The notes: generated by a model not told the origin, from the sequence alone. Shown: positions 42,802 to 53,076, numbered from the stretch's first letter. The stretch is 64,000 bases of DNA from Bog-950 sp046329495 (GCA_046329495.1 JAXLUO010000014.1:34124-98123); one strand, 5' to 3'. Numbers and translations are program-made.

Positions 42802-45054
42802 TTAAGGGCCCGGTGTTTCGCTGCGGCCCGTATCTACGGCACTGCAATTAAAATTAACTGTAAAGGTAGAGTCGGAGGGTAGTGAAAAATCGTTCATGGT
42901 AATTTTAGTGCGCAGAGCGTGGTCGTTGAATACACGGCGCATAAAACCGCCCACTATAGGCAATGCGCCTGTTGCACCTGCGCCTGAGGTATTGCTGGCA
43001 AAGTGCACACTCGGCTGCTCTAAACCTACCCAGGCACCCACAACTATATCGGGGTTGTAGCCAATAAACCAGGCATCGGCATTGCCTTGTGTAGTGCCCG
43101 TTTTACCTGCTAAAGGCATTCCTAAGCCATATTTGCTGCGCAAGCGGGTAGCAGTACCTTTATTCACCACACCCTTCAACATTTCGGTAAGTACGTAAGC
43201 GGTTTTTTCGGGTATGGCTTCTTTTTGTTCAGTGCCGAATTCAGCCAATACATTGCCATCCTTATCTTCAATACGTTTCAGGAAATGCGGTTTGCTGTAA
43301 GTTCCTAAATTGGCAAAGCAAGTGTAAGCGCCTACCATTTCAATAAGCGATACATCGCATACACCTAAGCAAAGTGCAGGCACAGCCTCCAGCGGACTTT
43401 CGATTTGGCAACGATGCGCAAATTCAACCAACTGGTTAGGGTCGTTAATGTCGCACATAATGCGCGAGGTAATACGGTTGTCGGAAGCTGCTAAGCCATC
43501 CTGCATAGGCACCAATTCACCGGCCTTCCATTTATCTGTTCCATCAGGATTCCACGCAGCATCGTTACCACCACATTCCGGAGGCAGATAAGGTATAAGT
43601 GTGCATGGTTCGTAATTACGTTCCAGTGCCAAACCATACAGGAATGGTTTCATGGTAGAGCCTACCTGGCGCTTGGTTGATTTCTTTACGTGGTCTAACT
43701 GGAAATAACGGATGTTGGGTCCGCCAATCCAGGCTTTTATTTCGCCTGTTTTAGCATCTACGGCCAAAAAGCCAACCTGCACAATTTGCAGGTAATAGCG
43801 CAAGGAGTCCATAGGGCTCATGGTGGTGTCTACACTATAACTTTTGTTGCCATGCCAGCTAAATACGGTCATAGGCACTTTGGTGTTAAACACTTTTAAT
43901 ATCTCCGCTTCACTCTTTCCTTCGGCTTTCAGGCTCTGGTAACGTTCGCTTTGGCGCATGGTTTTATCCAACAGGTCGGGCTTGGCGCGTATACCGAACT
44001 TCCATGGCTCACGGCCTTTCCATTCTTTAAAGAAGGCATCCTGCAAACCTTTTAGATGCTCCTGCATCGATTCCTCGGCATAGCGCTGCATGCGCGAATC
44101 GATGGTGGTATAGATCTTCAATCCATCGTTATAGATGTTCCACTTGCTGCCGTCTTGTTTAGGATGCTTATCGCACCAGTTTTGTAATTCCTGGCGGGCA
44201 TATTCGCGCACATAGGTTCCTACGCCTTCGCGGAAATCGGGGTTGTGGAAGTTTAGCTCAATATCCTGCTTTGCCAGCGAGTCGTAGGCAGCCTGTTTCA
44301 GATAGCCGGCCTCAACCATGCGACGCATTACCAGGTTACGGCGTTCTTTGGCACGTTCGGGATGCAGGCGCGGATTGTAGAACGAGGGGCCGTTGAGCAT
44401 ACCTACCAGAAGCGCAGCCTCTTCGGGTTTTAGCTCGGCCGGTGCTTTATAAAAGTAGGTTAAAGAAGCTGTTTTAATGCCATACGACAAGTAGCCAAAA
44501 CCGATGGTATTAAAATAAAGATTTATGATTTCATCTTTGGTAAAGGTGCGTTCAATCTTTGCTGCCAGTACCCATTCCTTCAACTTTTGTGAAATACGTT
44601 TTATACGGCCTGCATGGGCAAAGTCGTTATGGAACAGGTTTTTGGCCAATTGTTGCGAAATAGTTGAACCCCCGCCGCCTTCCTGCCCGGGTATGCCGGA
44701 CTTTACCACTGCACGTACCAACCCTTTTAAGTCTATACCTGAGTGATCGTAGAAACGCTTATCCTCGGTGGCAATCAGCGCCTGTACCAGGTAAGGAGAA
44801 AGATCGTCGTAGGAAATTTCGATACGGTTCTCGGTATAGAAGGATCCCAACACCTCGTGATCGGCCGAATAAATGGTTGTGGCTATTTCGTTACGCGGGT
44901 TTTGTATGGCGTCCAGGTCGGGCATTTCGCCCAGTAAACCATAATTAACACCTACAAAAAACAGGATTACAAACAGCACAAAACACCAAAGGGCTATTTG
45001 CACACGTTTAAATACCTCCCAAAAATTGGTGTTGTTGAAAGCGGATTTTGCCAT
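42802..45054 (-). CDS. Bifunctional penicillin-binding protein 1A
   Basis: A 750-residue class A PBP making peptidoglycan. It has an N-terminal membrane anchor (about 15-40). The glycosyltransferase GT51 domain (about 60-250) shows the catalytic EDKRFYDHSGIDLKG and GGSTISQQLAKN. The transpeptidase domain (about 400-720) shows the active serine in STMKPFLYG, the SDN motif in AASDNRITS, and KTGTTQGNADAWF. Length is normal. Its 3' end lies 36 bases before the RsmI-like gene on the same strand. Confidence 0.95.
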   Translation of the reverse strand: MAKSAFNNTNFWEVFKRVQIALWCFVLFVILFFVGVNYGLLGEMPDLDAIQNPRNEIATTIYSADHEVLGSFYTENRIEISYDDLSPYLVQALIATEDKRFYDHSGIDLKGLVRAVVKSGIPGQEGGGGSTISQQLAKNLFHNDFAHAGRIKRISQKLKEWVLAAKIERTFTKDEIINLYFNTIGFGYLSYGIKTASLTYFYKAPAELKPEEAALLVGMLNGPSFYNPRLHPERAKERRNLVMRRMVEAGYLKQAAYDSLAKQDIELNFHNPDFREGVGTYVREYARQELQNWCDKHPKQDGSKWNIYNDGLKIYTTIDSRMQRYAEESMQEHLKGLQDAFFKEWKGREPWKFGIRAKPDLLDKTMRQSERYQSLKAEGKSEAEILKVFNTKVPMTVFSWHGNKSYSVDTTMSPMDSLRYYLQIVQVGFLAVDAKTGEIKAWIGGPNIRYFQLDHVKKSTKRQVGSTMKPFLYGLALERNYEPCTLIPYLPPECGGNDAAWNPDGTDKWKAGELVPMQDGLAASDNRITSRIMCDINDPNQLVEFAHRCQIESPLEAVPALCLGVCDVSLIEMVGAYTCFANLGTYSKPHFLKRIEDKDGNVLAEFGTEQKEAIPEKTAYVLTEMLKGVVNKGTATRLRSKYGLGMPLAGKTGTTQGNADAWFIGYNPDIVVGAWVGLEQPSVHFASNTSGAGATGALPIVGGFMRRVFNDHALRTKITMNDFSLPSDSTFTVNFNCSAVDTGRSETPGP

Positions 45055-45155
45055 AATAGCGTAACAAAGGTAGAATTACCTCATGCACCTTAACGTTTTA
45101 CAGCTTAAATGATTGCACAAACCCATATGCCGTGCACACTGTAAAAGACGGTTTT

Positions 45156-45734
45156 TTAGTCTTTTTGGTTTTCGGCTACGTATTGCTCCAAAATGGCATA
45201 GAATTCCTCGCCGTATTTGCGGATGAGGGGTTCCTTTAAAAATTTGTAAACCGGCACTTTAAGGGCTTTGCCGTTTTTACAGGCAGCTTTACAAATGCTC
45301 CAGCGCTCGTAGTTAACTGCATCGTAGGTTTTGTACTTGGTAATACGGATAGGATACAAATGGCAACTGATGGGTTTTTTCCAATCCAGCTTGCCTTCGC
45401 GGTAGGCCTTTTCAATAGCGCATATTACTATGCCGTTGGCATCGTATGCCAGCCAGGCACAGCCTCCGCCGTTTTTCATCAGCGGTGTGCAATACTCCTT
45501 ATTCTCTTTTACATAAACATACTTGCCTTCCTTTTCGATGGTTTCAATGCCTTCTTTTGTCAGGTAAGGCTTTACAGTATCGTATATCTTATCCAGTGTT
45601 TCAAGTTCTGATTTATCCAACGGTGCACCAAAGTCGCCTGCTATGCAACACTCGCCCTTGCAGGCAGCTAAATCGCAAACAAACTTTTGCTCTACAATAT
45701 CATCGCTTAAAACCTTGTCGTTAATTACTATCAT
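45156..45734 (-). CDS. DUF3109 cysteine-rich protein
   Basis: A 192-residue soluble protein. Cys20, Cys25, Cys29 and Cys30 lie in the CDLAACKGECC motif. More Cys follow in CTPLMKNGGGCAW, VICAIE, ISCHLYPIR and SICKAACKNG, which together suit a metal-binding or Fe-S site. This pattern defines DUF3109. No reaction is known. It diverges from the TraB gene across 85 bases that show no obvious promoter. Confidence 0.85.
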   Translation of the reverse strand: MIVINDKVLSDDIVEQKFVCDLAACKGECCIAGDFGAPLDKSELETLDKIYDTVKPYLTKEGIETIEKEGKYVYVKENKEYCTPLMKNGGGCAWLAYDANGIVICAIEKAYREGKLDWKKPISCHLYPIRITKYKTYDAVNYERWSICKAACKNGKALKVPVYKFLKEPLIRKYGEEFYAILEQYVAENQKD

Positions 45735-45819
45735 GTTGTTGAATTGGTATGGGGCTACAAAAATCCAAAATTTTCGGAACCTTTAGGCGTTATCAGGGGT
45801 ATATCCTTTAATTCGCAAG

Positions 45820-46695
45820 ATGAGAAAATTACTGCTTTTACTGGCGGCCTTTTTACACCTGGCTGTTCAGGCACAATATAAATCGCTTCTCTGGAAAATT
45901 TCGGGCAATGGTATAGAGACTCCCAGCTACCTGTTTGGCACCATGCACACCGGCGATTCGCGTATCCATAAACTAAGTGATAGTGTATTGCCTTACTTCC
46001 ACAATGCTAAAGCTTATGCCATGGAACTGGACCCTGATAAGGCGATGGATATGGGCTTGATACCTAAATTGATGATGGGTAAAAAGTATAGCTTAAAGGA
46101 AATGGTTCCTGCACCTGAATATGCCTTTTTGGATTCGATTGTGAAGGCGCAGGTTGGCTTGCCGGCCATGTTATTTGATAACGTAGCGCCTGTATTTGTA
46201 ATGACCGTGCTGGAAGCCGCCGGCATGGGCCTTGCACAGGAAGGAGGAGAAAGTAGTGAAGTGCTGGACTTGTATCTGCACAGGCTGGCGAAGGAAAAAC
46301 GCAAAAAAGTGATAGGTATAGAAACGGCAGATGAGCAGTTAAGTGCTTTAAACTCGCTTACTTACCAGGAACAGGCCGATATGCTGACCAAAGAAATTCA
46401 GAGCTTGCAGAACGATAGCTCGCAGGGGCCGGATTTGGTGCGATTTTACCTTGCCCAGGAATTGGATAGTGTGGCGCAGATGGATGATGCCGCTAACATG
46501 CCTCCCAAATTTTATAAAGCGCTGGTAACCGATCGTAATGTGCGCATGGCCAACCGGATAGGAGGATTCGTTAAAAATCAGCCTACTTTTATTGCGGTAG
46601 GGGCTCTGCACCTGCCGGGCAATGAAGGCGTTATAAGTTTATTGCGCAAAAAAGGCTATGAGGTTGAACCTGTTACGGTTGTTTATAAGCCTTGA
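45820..46695 (+). CDS. TraB/GumN-family exported protein
   Basis: A 291-residue exported protein. Signal peptide (LLAAFLHLAVQAQ) precedes the TraB/GumN core: KISGNGIETPSYLFGTMHTGDSRIH near the start, VIGIETADEQL in the middle and PTFIAVGALHLPGNEGVISLLRKKGY at the C-terminus. The GTMH and GALHLPG histidine motifs are those of the family, which includes erythromycin esterase-like and protease-like folds. A metal-dependent hydrolase role is inferred; the substrate is unknown. A DUF5686 gene follows on the same strand after 110 bases. Confidence 0.85.
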   Translation: MRKLLLLLAAFLHLAVQAQYKSLLWKISGNGIETPSYLFGTMHTGDSRIHKLSDSVLPYFHNAKAYAMELDPDKAMDMGLIPKLMMGKKYSLKEMVPAPEYAFLDSIVKAQVGLPAMLFDNVAPVFVMTVLEAAGMGLAQEGGESSEVLDLYLHRLAKEKRKKVIGIETADEQLSALNSLTYQEQADMLTKEIQSLQNDSSQGPDLVRFYLAQELDSVAQMDDAANMPPKFYKALVTDRNVRMANRIGGFVKNQPTFIAVGALHLPGNEGVISLLRKKGYEVEPVTVVYKP

Positions 46696-46805
46696 ACATT
46701 GGCATAATTTTTACGTTACAAATGCTTGTTATTTCAGCCGGCCTCTAAACGCAATTTAGGGGCGGTTTTGTGATTACAGATGTTATTTTCGCGGCCGACC
46801 CATTT

Positions 46806-49328
46806 ATGTTAAAAAAGTTTGGTTTCCTCTTTCTTTTTATGCTTGCAACAAGCAGCCTTTGGGCACAAACCTATACCGAAGTGTACGGTAAGGTTATAGA
46901 TGCTCAAACCAAGGAACCCATGGATTATGTAAATGTACGGTTGGTGGGTGTTCCGAAAGCCACCTTAACTGATCCGAAAGGTGAGTACCGTTTGCGTACG
47001 ATTGAAAAGGTTGACTCCATTGCTTTTTCATACCTGGGCTATAACACCCGCTATGTAGCTATTAAGCGCGGGGCCTCGCAACAATTAGATATTGAAATGG
47101 GGGGTAGTGATATAACCCTGAAAGAGGTTACCGTTAAGGTTGATAAGCGCAAAAAGCGGGTGATTGACACCACGGCGAACTATGTGTTTTACCAGGTGCT
47201 GAAACACAAGGACCAAAACCGTGATGAAGCTATTAATACCTACAAGTACGAGAGTTATGATAAAACAGAATTTTCTTTATTAAATCCACCGCAGAAGTTT
47301 TTGAACTGGTGGGTGTTTAAGCCTTTCCGCTTTGCATTTAAAAACACCGATACCACCGAAGAAGGCAATGTATTTATACCCGGCGTATTAAGCGAGCAGG
47401 TTTGTGATGTGTATTACCGCAAACACCCGCAAAGCATTAAGAAATTTGTGAAGGCAAGTGTTATTACGGGTGTAGATAATGAGAGCGTTGGCAACATGGC
47501 CAACTACCACTTTGCTGTAGTTAACCCCTATGACAACCTTATTGTATTGGCGCAAACATCCTTTGTTAGCCCGTTTGCCAACACCGCCATTGTAAACTAC
47601 TTCTATTTTTTAACGGATACGGCCAAGATAGACGGGCGGGTAAGCTATAAGCTGCATTTTGTGGGCAAAGTAAAAGAGGACTTAGCCCTGAAAGGTTATG
47701 CCTGGATTGACAGTGCCACCTGGGCTATCAGGTCCATCATCTTCAGGCCCAACGAAAAAGCCAACTTCAACTTTATTAATGATTATACCATTAAGCAGGA
47801 CTATACGATACTGAAGGATAAGTATTGGTTAATGAACCGCGAGGAGATGACCACCGTAGGTTCCTTGTTTAAGAAGAAGAACAAGATGGCCATCCTGGTT
47901 TCGAAAATGCATAGCCGGCGCAATTTTGAAATTGATTCGTTTATACCGGATAGCATTTTTAAAGGACCTGAGGACCGCATATTAGCTGATAGTGCCCGCG
48001 ACCGTAGCCGTGCTTATTGGGATAGTGCCCGCTTTGAGCCGCTTACCCCGCAACAGGAACAGGTGTATTTTATTTCGGATACCTTCCCTAAAGTGCGCGC
48101 CTGGAAAACTTATCAATGGCTGGGACGCTTTTTTACGGCCGCGTATGCCGATGCAGGCCCCATAAGCATTGGCAGGGTGCTTAACTTTGGTAGCCGCGAT
48201 AACGTGGAAGGCTGGCGGGTGCGCTTTGGTTTTGAAACCAATCCGCGCTTTCAGCACAAGGGAACACCTGCTAACAATTTTCTGCGCAAATTTTATTTCA
48301 GTTGTTATGGTGCCTATGGCTTAAAGGATAAGGACTGGAAATACATGGCCTTAATGCGTTTCGCCTTGCCACGTAAAAACGACCGTTGGCAATCGTTGGA
48401 AGCTATGTTTCGTTATGATATGCGCGTGCCGGGGCAGGATGAGAACTTAACGCTGATAACTTTTGATAACATCGTGAACCTGATAACGGCCACCACCTTT
48501 ACCAAAATTATGAAGGTGCGTGAGTTTCGTATAAGCTACGAAAAGGAGTATGTAAAGAACTTTTCGGCTACCACCAGCTTTAACGAGAAAACCTATTTTG
48601 ATATCCCCGGTGTGTTTGACTTTAGCCGACAGGAAGGAGAGGTAAAGCGCCGCATACCAAGTTTTAATGTGAGCGAGTTTACCATTGATACACGCTACTC
48701 GTATAAGGATCTTTACTTTATCGGCAACTTCTACCGCTATTTTCAAACCACAAAGTATCCGGTAGTGATGTTCCGCTATAGTGCAGGCATTGTAGATATG
48801 CAGCACGATTTCTTTAACTATCATTATTTGCAGTTTACCCTGCGGCAGCGCCTGTTTTCGCCCATTGGTTATACTAATTACATATTTACGGCCGGTAAAA
48901 TTTTCGGCAGGGCGCCTTATACGGTGGCTAATATTACCCAGGGCAATTTAGGTTTGCTGCTGAACAAGTTTAACTATAACATGCTGCGTGAGTTTGAATT
49001 TATTACCGACCAGTATGTTTCGCTGTGGATTGAGCACAACTTCGATGGTTTCTTTTTGAATAAAATACCCGGCATTAATAAGCTGAAACTGCGCGAAGTG
49101 ATCGGTATGAAGAGCCTGTTTGGCACCTTTAGTAAAAGGAACGCAGCCGTGCTGGATATACCTTCCGAATTACATCAGCCATTCCCTATACCGTATATTG
49201 AAATGAGTGTAGGATTAAAGAATATAGCTTACATGTTTCGTGTAGATTTTCTTTGGCGCGTTACTTACCGCAATCAGCCTAACATGCGTAACTGGGCAAT
49301 TAAGTTTGCTTTTGAGCCGGGCTTCTGA
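46806..49328 (+). CDS. DUF5686 outer-membrane protein with regulatory-like domain
   Basis: An 840-residue exported protein. Signal peptide (LFMLATSSLWAQ), a carboxypeptidase-regulatory-like domain (about 22-105, TEVYGKVIDAQTKEPMDYVNVRLVG), then the DUF5686 domain with its long beta-barrel (about 110-840). It resembles the N-terminal plug and barrel of TonB-dependent receptors without a TonB box. The ATG at 46806, just before the signal sequence, is used rather than the longer frame from 46770. A TATTTTCG (46784-46791) lies 22 bases upstream. Function is unknown. Confidence 0.85.
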   Translation: MLKKFGFLFLFMLATSSLWAQTYTEVYGKVIDAQTKEPMDYVNVRLVGVPKATLTDPKGEYRLRTIEKVDSIAFSYLGYNTRYVAIKRGASQQLDIEMGGSDITLKEVTVKVDKRKKRVIDTTANYVFYQVLKHKDQNRDEAINTYKYESYDKTEFSLLNPPQKFLNWWVFKPFRFAFKNTDTTEEGNVFIPGVLSEQVCDVYYRKHPQSIKKFVKASVITGVDNESVGNMANYHFAVVNPYDNLIVLAQTSFVSPFANTAIVNYFYFLTDTAKIDGRVSYKLHFVGKVKEDLALKGYAWIDSATWAIRSIIFRPNEKANFNFINDYTIKQDYTILKDKYWLMNREEMTTVGSLFKKKNKMAILVSKMHSRRNFEIDSFIPDSIFKGPEDRILADSARDRSRAYWDSARFEPLTPQQEQVYFISDTFPKVRAWKTYQWLGRFFTAAYADAGPISIGRVLNFGSRDNVEGWRVRFGFETNPRFQHKGTPANNFLRKFYFSCYGAYGLKDKDWKYMALMRFALPRKNDRWQSLEAMFRYDMRVPGQDENLTLITFDNIVNLITATTFTKIMKVREFRISYEKEYVKNFSATTSFNEKTYFDIPGVFDFSRQEGEVKRRIPSFNVSEFTIDTRYSYKDLYFIGNFYRYFQTTKYPVVMFRYSAGIVDMQHDFFNYHYLQFTLRQRLFSPIGYTNYIFTAGKIFGRAPYTVANITQGNLGLLLNKFNYNMLREFEFITDQYVSLWIEHNFDGFFLNKIPGINKLKLREVIGMKSLFGTFSKRNAAVLDIPSELHQPFPIPYIEMSVGLKNIAYMFRVDFLWRVTYRNQPNMRNWAIKFAFEPGF

Positions 49329-49479
49329 TTGGTTATAGATAAGACGCGAATGGCCGCGAAGTGTAATTGTATTATTCCGCCTTATGCCTAATTAGATGGC
49401 ATGCTCGAAGAGTTTTAGGTGTACTCACCACAATAACAATTATCGCCTGTCGTTTCATTGGTTCAAAAAATCAGGATCC

Positions 49480-50115
49480 ATGAAAAAATTAATGCTCGTA
49501 TGCGCTGTTTGCTCTTTATTGTTGACTGCCTGTAAAAAGGACAAGACCGATTATGTAACCGATTCGTATTCCTATTTCCCCATGAAAACCGGCAACTATT
49601 GGGTGTATAAATGGTTTCATGTAGATAGTAGTGGAAATGAAACAACGTTAGCCTGGAACAATGATACTATTGAAATAGTGGGTGATACCATTATAAATGC
49701 ACATACCTTTTACAAAGTAGATGAAAAATTGATTGGTGGAGCACAGCATAGGGTTCGTTATTTGCGCGACTCAGCAATGTGGATGGTAGATGAAACCGGT
49801 GAAATTGAATTTACAGTAGAAGCAAGCGCACAGAATTTCTCTCCCTATACCAGCACAGGTGTACCTTATACAAGCATTTCACATATGAACTACTCGGCAC
49901 CTCAAAAAAACGTTCCTGCCGGAAGCTTTCCGACTATTACAAAGGTTACAACCATTACGATAGACCAAGGCACGTTTTGCAATGGAACTAACCAGCGGAG
50001 CACGGTGAAAGGATATGGCCGCAATGTGGGGCTAACCTTTTATACTAACTTTTACATTGCCGACCCCAATTGCGAATTCAATGAAGCGCGGTTAGTGGAG
50101 TATCATTTACAGTAA
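49480..50115 (+). CDS. Putative lipoprotein, 211 aa
   Basis: A predicted lipoprotein with lipobox LLLTAC (about residues 12-17), followed by KKDKTDY and a beta-rich body (about 30-210) of repeated strands. No known domain is recognised. The longest frame (49396) begins well upstream; the ATG at 49480 begins directly with a lipoprotein signal. It converges on the SIR2 gene, whose stop lies two bases away. Function unknown. Confidence 0.75.
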   Translation: MKKLMLVCAVCSLLLTACKKDKTDYVTDSYSYFPMKTGNYWVYKWFHVDSSGNETTLAWNNDTIEIVGDTIINAHTFYKVDEKLIGGAQHRVRYLRDSAMWMVDETGEIEFTVEASAQNFSPYTSTGVPYTSISHMNYSAPQKNVPAGSFPTITKVTTITIDQGTFCNGTNQRSTVKGYGRNVGLTFYTNFYIADPNCEFNEARLVEYHLQ

Positions 50116-50117
50116 GC

Positions 50118-51806
50118 CTATAAAGCAGATGCAGCCTGTTGCCCTGCCAGCGGTAAATATTGGTTAAGCAATTGCAGGAAGCGAGGATCGTTGCGAATAC
50201 TATCCAGATCGGGATCTTTTTCGATTTGCGGGCGGGTATCGTTCACGGTTTTGTTGCTGAAGGAACTCTCCAGTAATTCGAAGGCTTTTTCGGTTTGGTT
50301 CTGTAAAGCTGCAGCACAGGCTAAGCTATAATCGCAAATGTGCGGTGCCAGGGCGTTGGCAGCCTCCATTTTTTCAATGCTTTCGGTAAGGTAGGGTTTG
50401 TAGCCGGTTTTGGCATACAAGCGCAACAGACCATTGCCCCAGTTGGCCAAGGCATGGTAGCCATCGGGGTTTACCTTTAAGGCCCAGCTAAATTTCTCGA
50501 AAGCGCGGCGGAAGAGTGTTTCGTTACTATCGCGTTGTAGGGCTGTTTTTACCAGGTCGGTGCCCCAGTTGTAATAGCCGGCATAGTTATCGCTCATTAA
50601 AGCCTGTGCTAAAGCATAGTGGCGTTCGCCTTCTTCAACCTCTCCTTCTTCGAACAGTTTGCCTGCTTTTACGCTGTAAGCACGGATCAGTTGTTCGTTA
50701 AGGCTTGCATTGTTATAGCTTTTTATTTCTTCCGCGCGGGCTATAATGTCGTCATAACGGCTTTGCAGGTGTAACGACATCAATTCGTTTTCCAACTTAC
50801 CCACCACCATTTTTTTCAGGTCATCATCTATATTTTTTACTTCCCCTTTTTCAACTAACTCAATGGCCATTTCAATTTTGCGTAGTGGTTGTTTCAGCAG
50901 ATCAAATTTCTGTAGTTCAGAACCATCATCGTATTGCAGATCGCCGATATTGGAAAGCAGGCTTTTTAAATATTCGAAAGGGCGATCTAAAAAAGGAGGG
51001 GTATCAATGCCCAACTCATTCACTAAATCGCGGAAGAAACTATCTGCCCCGTTGCTGTTTATATAGCGTACCGAATCTTTATTGCACAACTGCTGGCGAA
51101 CGTGGTTGGGTGCTTGTTCGGATTTGTAACCCACCCAAATTAGATCGCTGCTATAACGCGGGAAAGTGCAAAGCTTATCGAAAATAAAATCGCTTAAACC
51201 ACTGTAGCCAACTACCAGAAAGAAGTGGCGCTGCATCATATCGTTTACCAGGGTGCTGAAATACTTGCCGGGCAATTGCAGTTCATCAGGCGTGTTCAGC
51301 ATCAGGAAGGCATGGCCCTGCCCATGCAGGTAGAAAATGTTTGGATACATCACCGAGTCGGATACATAATCGCGGATATTGGCGAGGTCGTACACATAAA
51401 TGTGCTGATTAAATAGGGCCATGGTGCGCACCAGCAAAGGGTCGAAGTTGGTGGTGAGCACACTGCTTACATAACCTTCTTTTATCAGCATACCGATATA
51501 GAGATGGGCGAGATTAATTTTGGCCTCATCGATATAACCACGCAATAATTCCTCTCGCTGTTTGTAGGTAAGCGCCCGCATCAGCGAATTATAATCGCCC
51601 AGTTCCGGGTTCATTTGCAAGTCATCCAGCCGGTAATTATACCGTGGGTCGCGCCGGATGTCGTCTGCAATTTTACCGGCCATGGGTATGCCTGCAGAAG
51701 CAGATATGCCTGCACCAACTAAAAGGGCGGTAGCACGGCCTTCGCTGCGCAAATGGCGCATATGCGCGGCAATGCTTTTAATGCGGGTAGTTTGTATGTC
51801 GGTCAT
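50118..51806 (-). CDS. SIR2-domain protein with C-terminal TPR-like repeats
   Basis: A 562-residue cytosolic protein. The N-terminal SIR2-like domain (about 1-270) has the NAD-binding motif GAGISASAGIP (31-41), TTNFDPLL (118-125) and the catalytic-type His161 in YLHGQG, the same set of landmarks as sirtuins. The C-terminal half (about 330-560) is helical with TPR-like units, e.g. GYYNWGTDLVKTALQR and ALANWGNGLLRLYAKTGY. SIR2 domains fused to helical repeats are common both as sirtuins and as NAD-consuming anti-phage proteins. No defence partner (Thoeris, DSR or Argonaute) lies next to it. An intact active site is plausible, but deacylase or NADase activity cannot be told apart here. Confidence 0.8.
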   Translation of the reverse strand: MTDIQTTRIKSIAAHMRHLRSEGRATALLVGAGISASAGIPMAGKIADDIRRDPRYNYRLDDLQMNPELGDYNSLMRALTYKQREELLRGYIDEAKINLAHLYIGMLIKEGYVSSVLTTNFDPLLVRTMALFNQHIYVYDLANIRDYVSDSVMYPNIFYLHGQGHAFLMLNTPDELQLPGKYFSTLVNDMMQRHFFLVVGYSGLSDFIFDKLCTFPRYSSDLIWVGYKSEQAPNHVRQQLCNKDSVRYINSNGADSFFRDLVNELGIDTPPFLDRPFEYLKSLLSNIGDLQYDDGSELQKFDLLKQPLRKIEMAIELVEKGEVKNIDDDLKKMVVGKLENELMSLHLQSRYDDIIARAEEIKSYNNASLNEQLIRAYSVKAGKLFEEGEVEEGERHYALAQALMSDNYAGYYNWGTDLVKTALQRDSNETLFRRAFEKFSWALKVNPDGYHALANWGNGLLRLYAKTGYKPYLTESIEKMEAANALAPHICDYSLACAAALQNQTEKAFELLESSFSNKTVNDTRPQIEKDPDLDSIRNDPRFLQLLNQYLPLAGQQAASAL

Positions 51807-51896
51807 CGCTGAGTTGAAGAACCGAAAGATAGGGCAAAAACAAATACAGGATGGGATTTTCCGGAAAGGGAGATCAAATAATTAAATGGAATATGT

Positions 51897-52985
51897 TTAA
51901 AACCGGTACCGCAGGCGCAAACTATCGGTTAAAGTTTTCACGGCCTGTTCGGCTTCAGGCGATTGAACATTGGTAAAAATAATGAGTGCGCGGTTGCTTT
52001 CGTCAGCTACCAACACATGGCTTAAGAAAGTACCGGGATTGCCTGTATTGAAGGAATACTGTTTGCCTTGCTCTGTATGGTTAAACCAGCCAAGGGCGAA
52101 ACGTGTAAAACCATGGTGTAACCACTGGTATTGCTGTTTCGAGATTTGTCCATCACCGTTTTGAAGTCCTTTTAACTGTAACTGTATAAAGCGGATGTAA
52201 TCAGGTAGGGAAAGATTAAGATTACCTGCAGCCATCAACCAGTTTAGCCTGGGATTAACGTTGTTGGTTTCAGGGGCTAAATCTGCATCGTGTCCACATG
52301 GTTGCAGGGTATCAGAAGTGTTCGGTGCTCCAAAGCCAATTTCAATATGCAACTCGGTCGCCAAATCCTGAATCAACTGTTCATACGATTTGCCGCTGGC
52401 TTTTTCCAACATTAATCCAGCTAATACATAGGCTGGGTTTGAGAAATTGATACTGTCCTTCGCGTGCACCGGTTTTTGTCTTAGTATCCACAGGGCGAAC
52501 TGCATGCGTTGCTCCACGGCTGAACCTGCTATAGTTGCTGCGGAAGGTTGCGCATTGGTGTAGGTCCACTTAGGTAAGCGGCAACGGAAGGTGAGGAGAT
52601 TTAATAACGTATAGTTGCGGTATGCCGGCCTCATGCTTTTTTTAAGCGCGGGGAAAAGCTCAGCGAACTTAGTTTGCCAGCTTAACAAGCCTTGTTGCAC
52701 CAAGCGCATGGCTATATAAGCAGTTATAGCCTTGGTGTTAGATCCAATGCGGAAACGGTCGGTTAATTCGGCCGGATGGTTACCGCCCCTTTGCTTTATT
52801 CCACTTAGGTGAATTTCCAACACACTATCGGCGGATACCACAGCGTACGCCAACTCGGGTAGTTGATACTTTAAACGTATACTATCACCAAGGGATTGGC
52901 TGTGCACTCCCGTAAAAAGTGATACCAAAAGTATAAAGGCACTTAGCCCTACTTTCTGCCCTAAATTTCTAACATGAGGAATCAA
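51897..52985 (-). CDS. Class C beta-lactamase-like serine hydrolase with altered active site
   Basis: A 362-residue exported protein with a signal peptide (FILLVSLFTGVHSQS) starting at a TTG. The family's nucleophile motif SxxK is present as SNTK (82-85), and the C-terminal HTG/KTG-like motif appears as FNTGNPGTF. The usual YxN tyrosine is Phe in INFSNPAYVLAG (181-183), and the common HTSG stretch reads LLTFRCRLP. The catalytic Tyr of the family is therefore missing, so the protein may be inactive or use another base. A near-consensus TACCTTCG (52998 to 52991) lies just before the TTG. Confidence 0.78.
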   Translation of the reverse strand: MIPHVRNLGQKVGLSAFILLVSLFTGVHSQSLGDSIRLKYQLPELAYAVVSADSVLEIHLSGIKQRGGNHPAELTDRFRIGSNTKAITAYIAMRLVQQGLLSWQTKFAELFPALKKSMRPAYRNYTLLNLLTFRCRLPKWTYTNAQPSAATIAGSAVEQRMQFALWILRQKPVHAKDSINFSNPAYVLAGLMLEKASGKSYEQLIQDLATELHIEIGFGAPNTSDTLQPCGHDADLAPETNNVNPRLNWLMAAGNLNLSLPDYIRFIQLQLKGLQNGDGQISKQQYQWLHHGFTRFALGWFNHTEQGKQYSFNTGNPGTFLSHVLVADESNRALIIFTNVQSPEAEQAVKTLTDSLRLRYRF

Positions 52986-53076
52986 GACCCCGAAGGTATT
53001 ATTCCTTACGTTTTGATAATAGCATAAAAAAGGGGCACACCTTGCAAATGCGCCCCCGGAATGAGACTATAATTCT

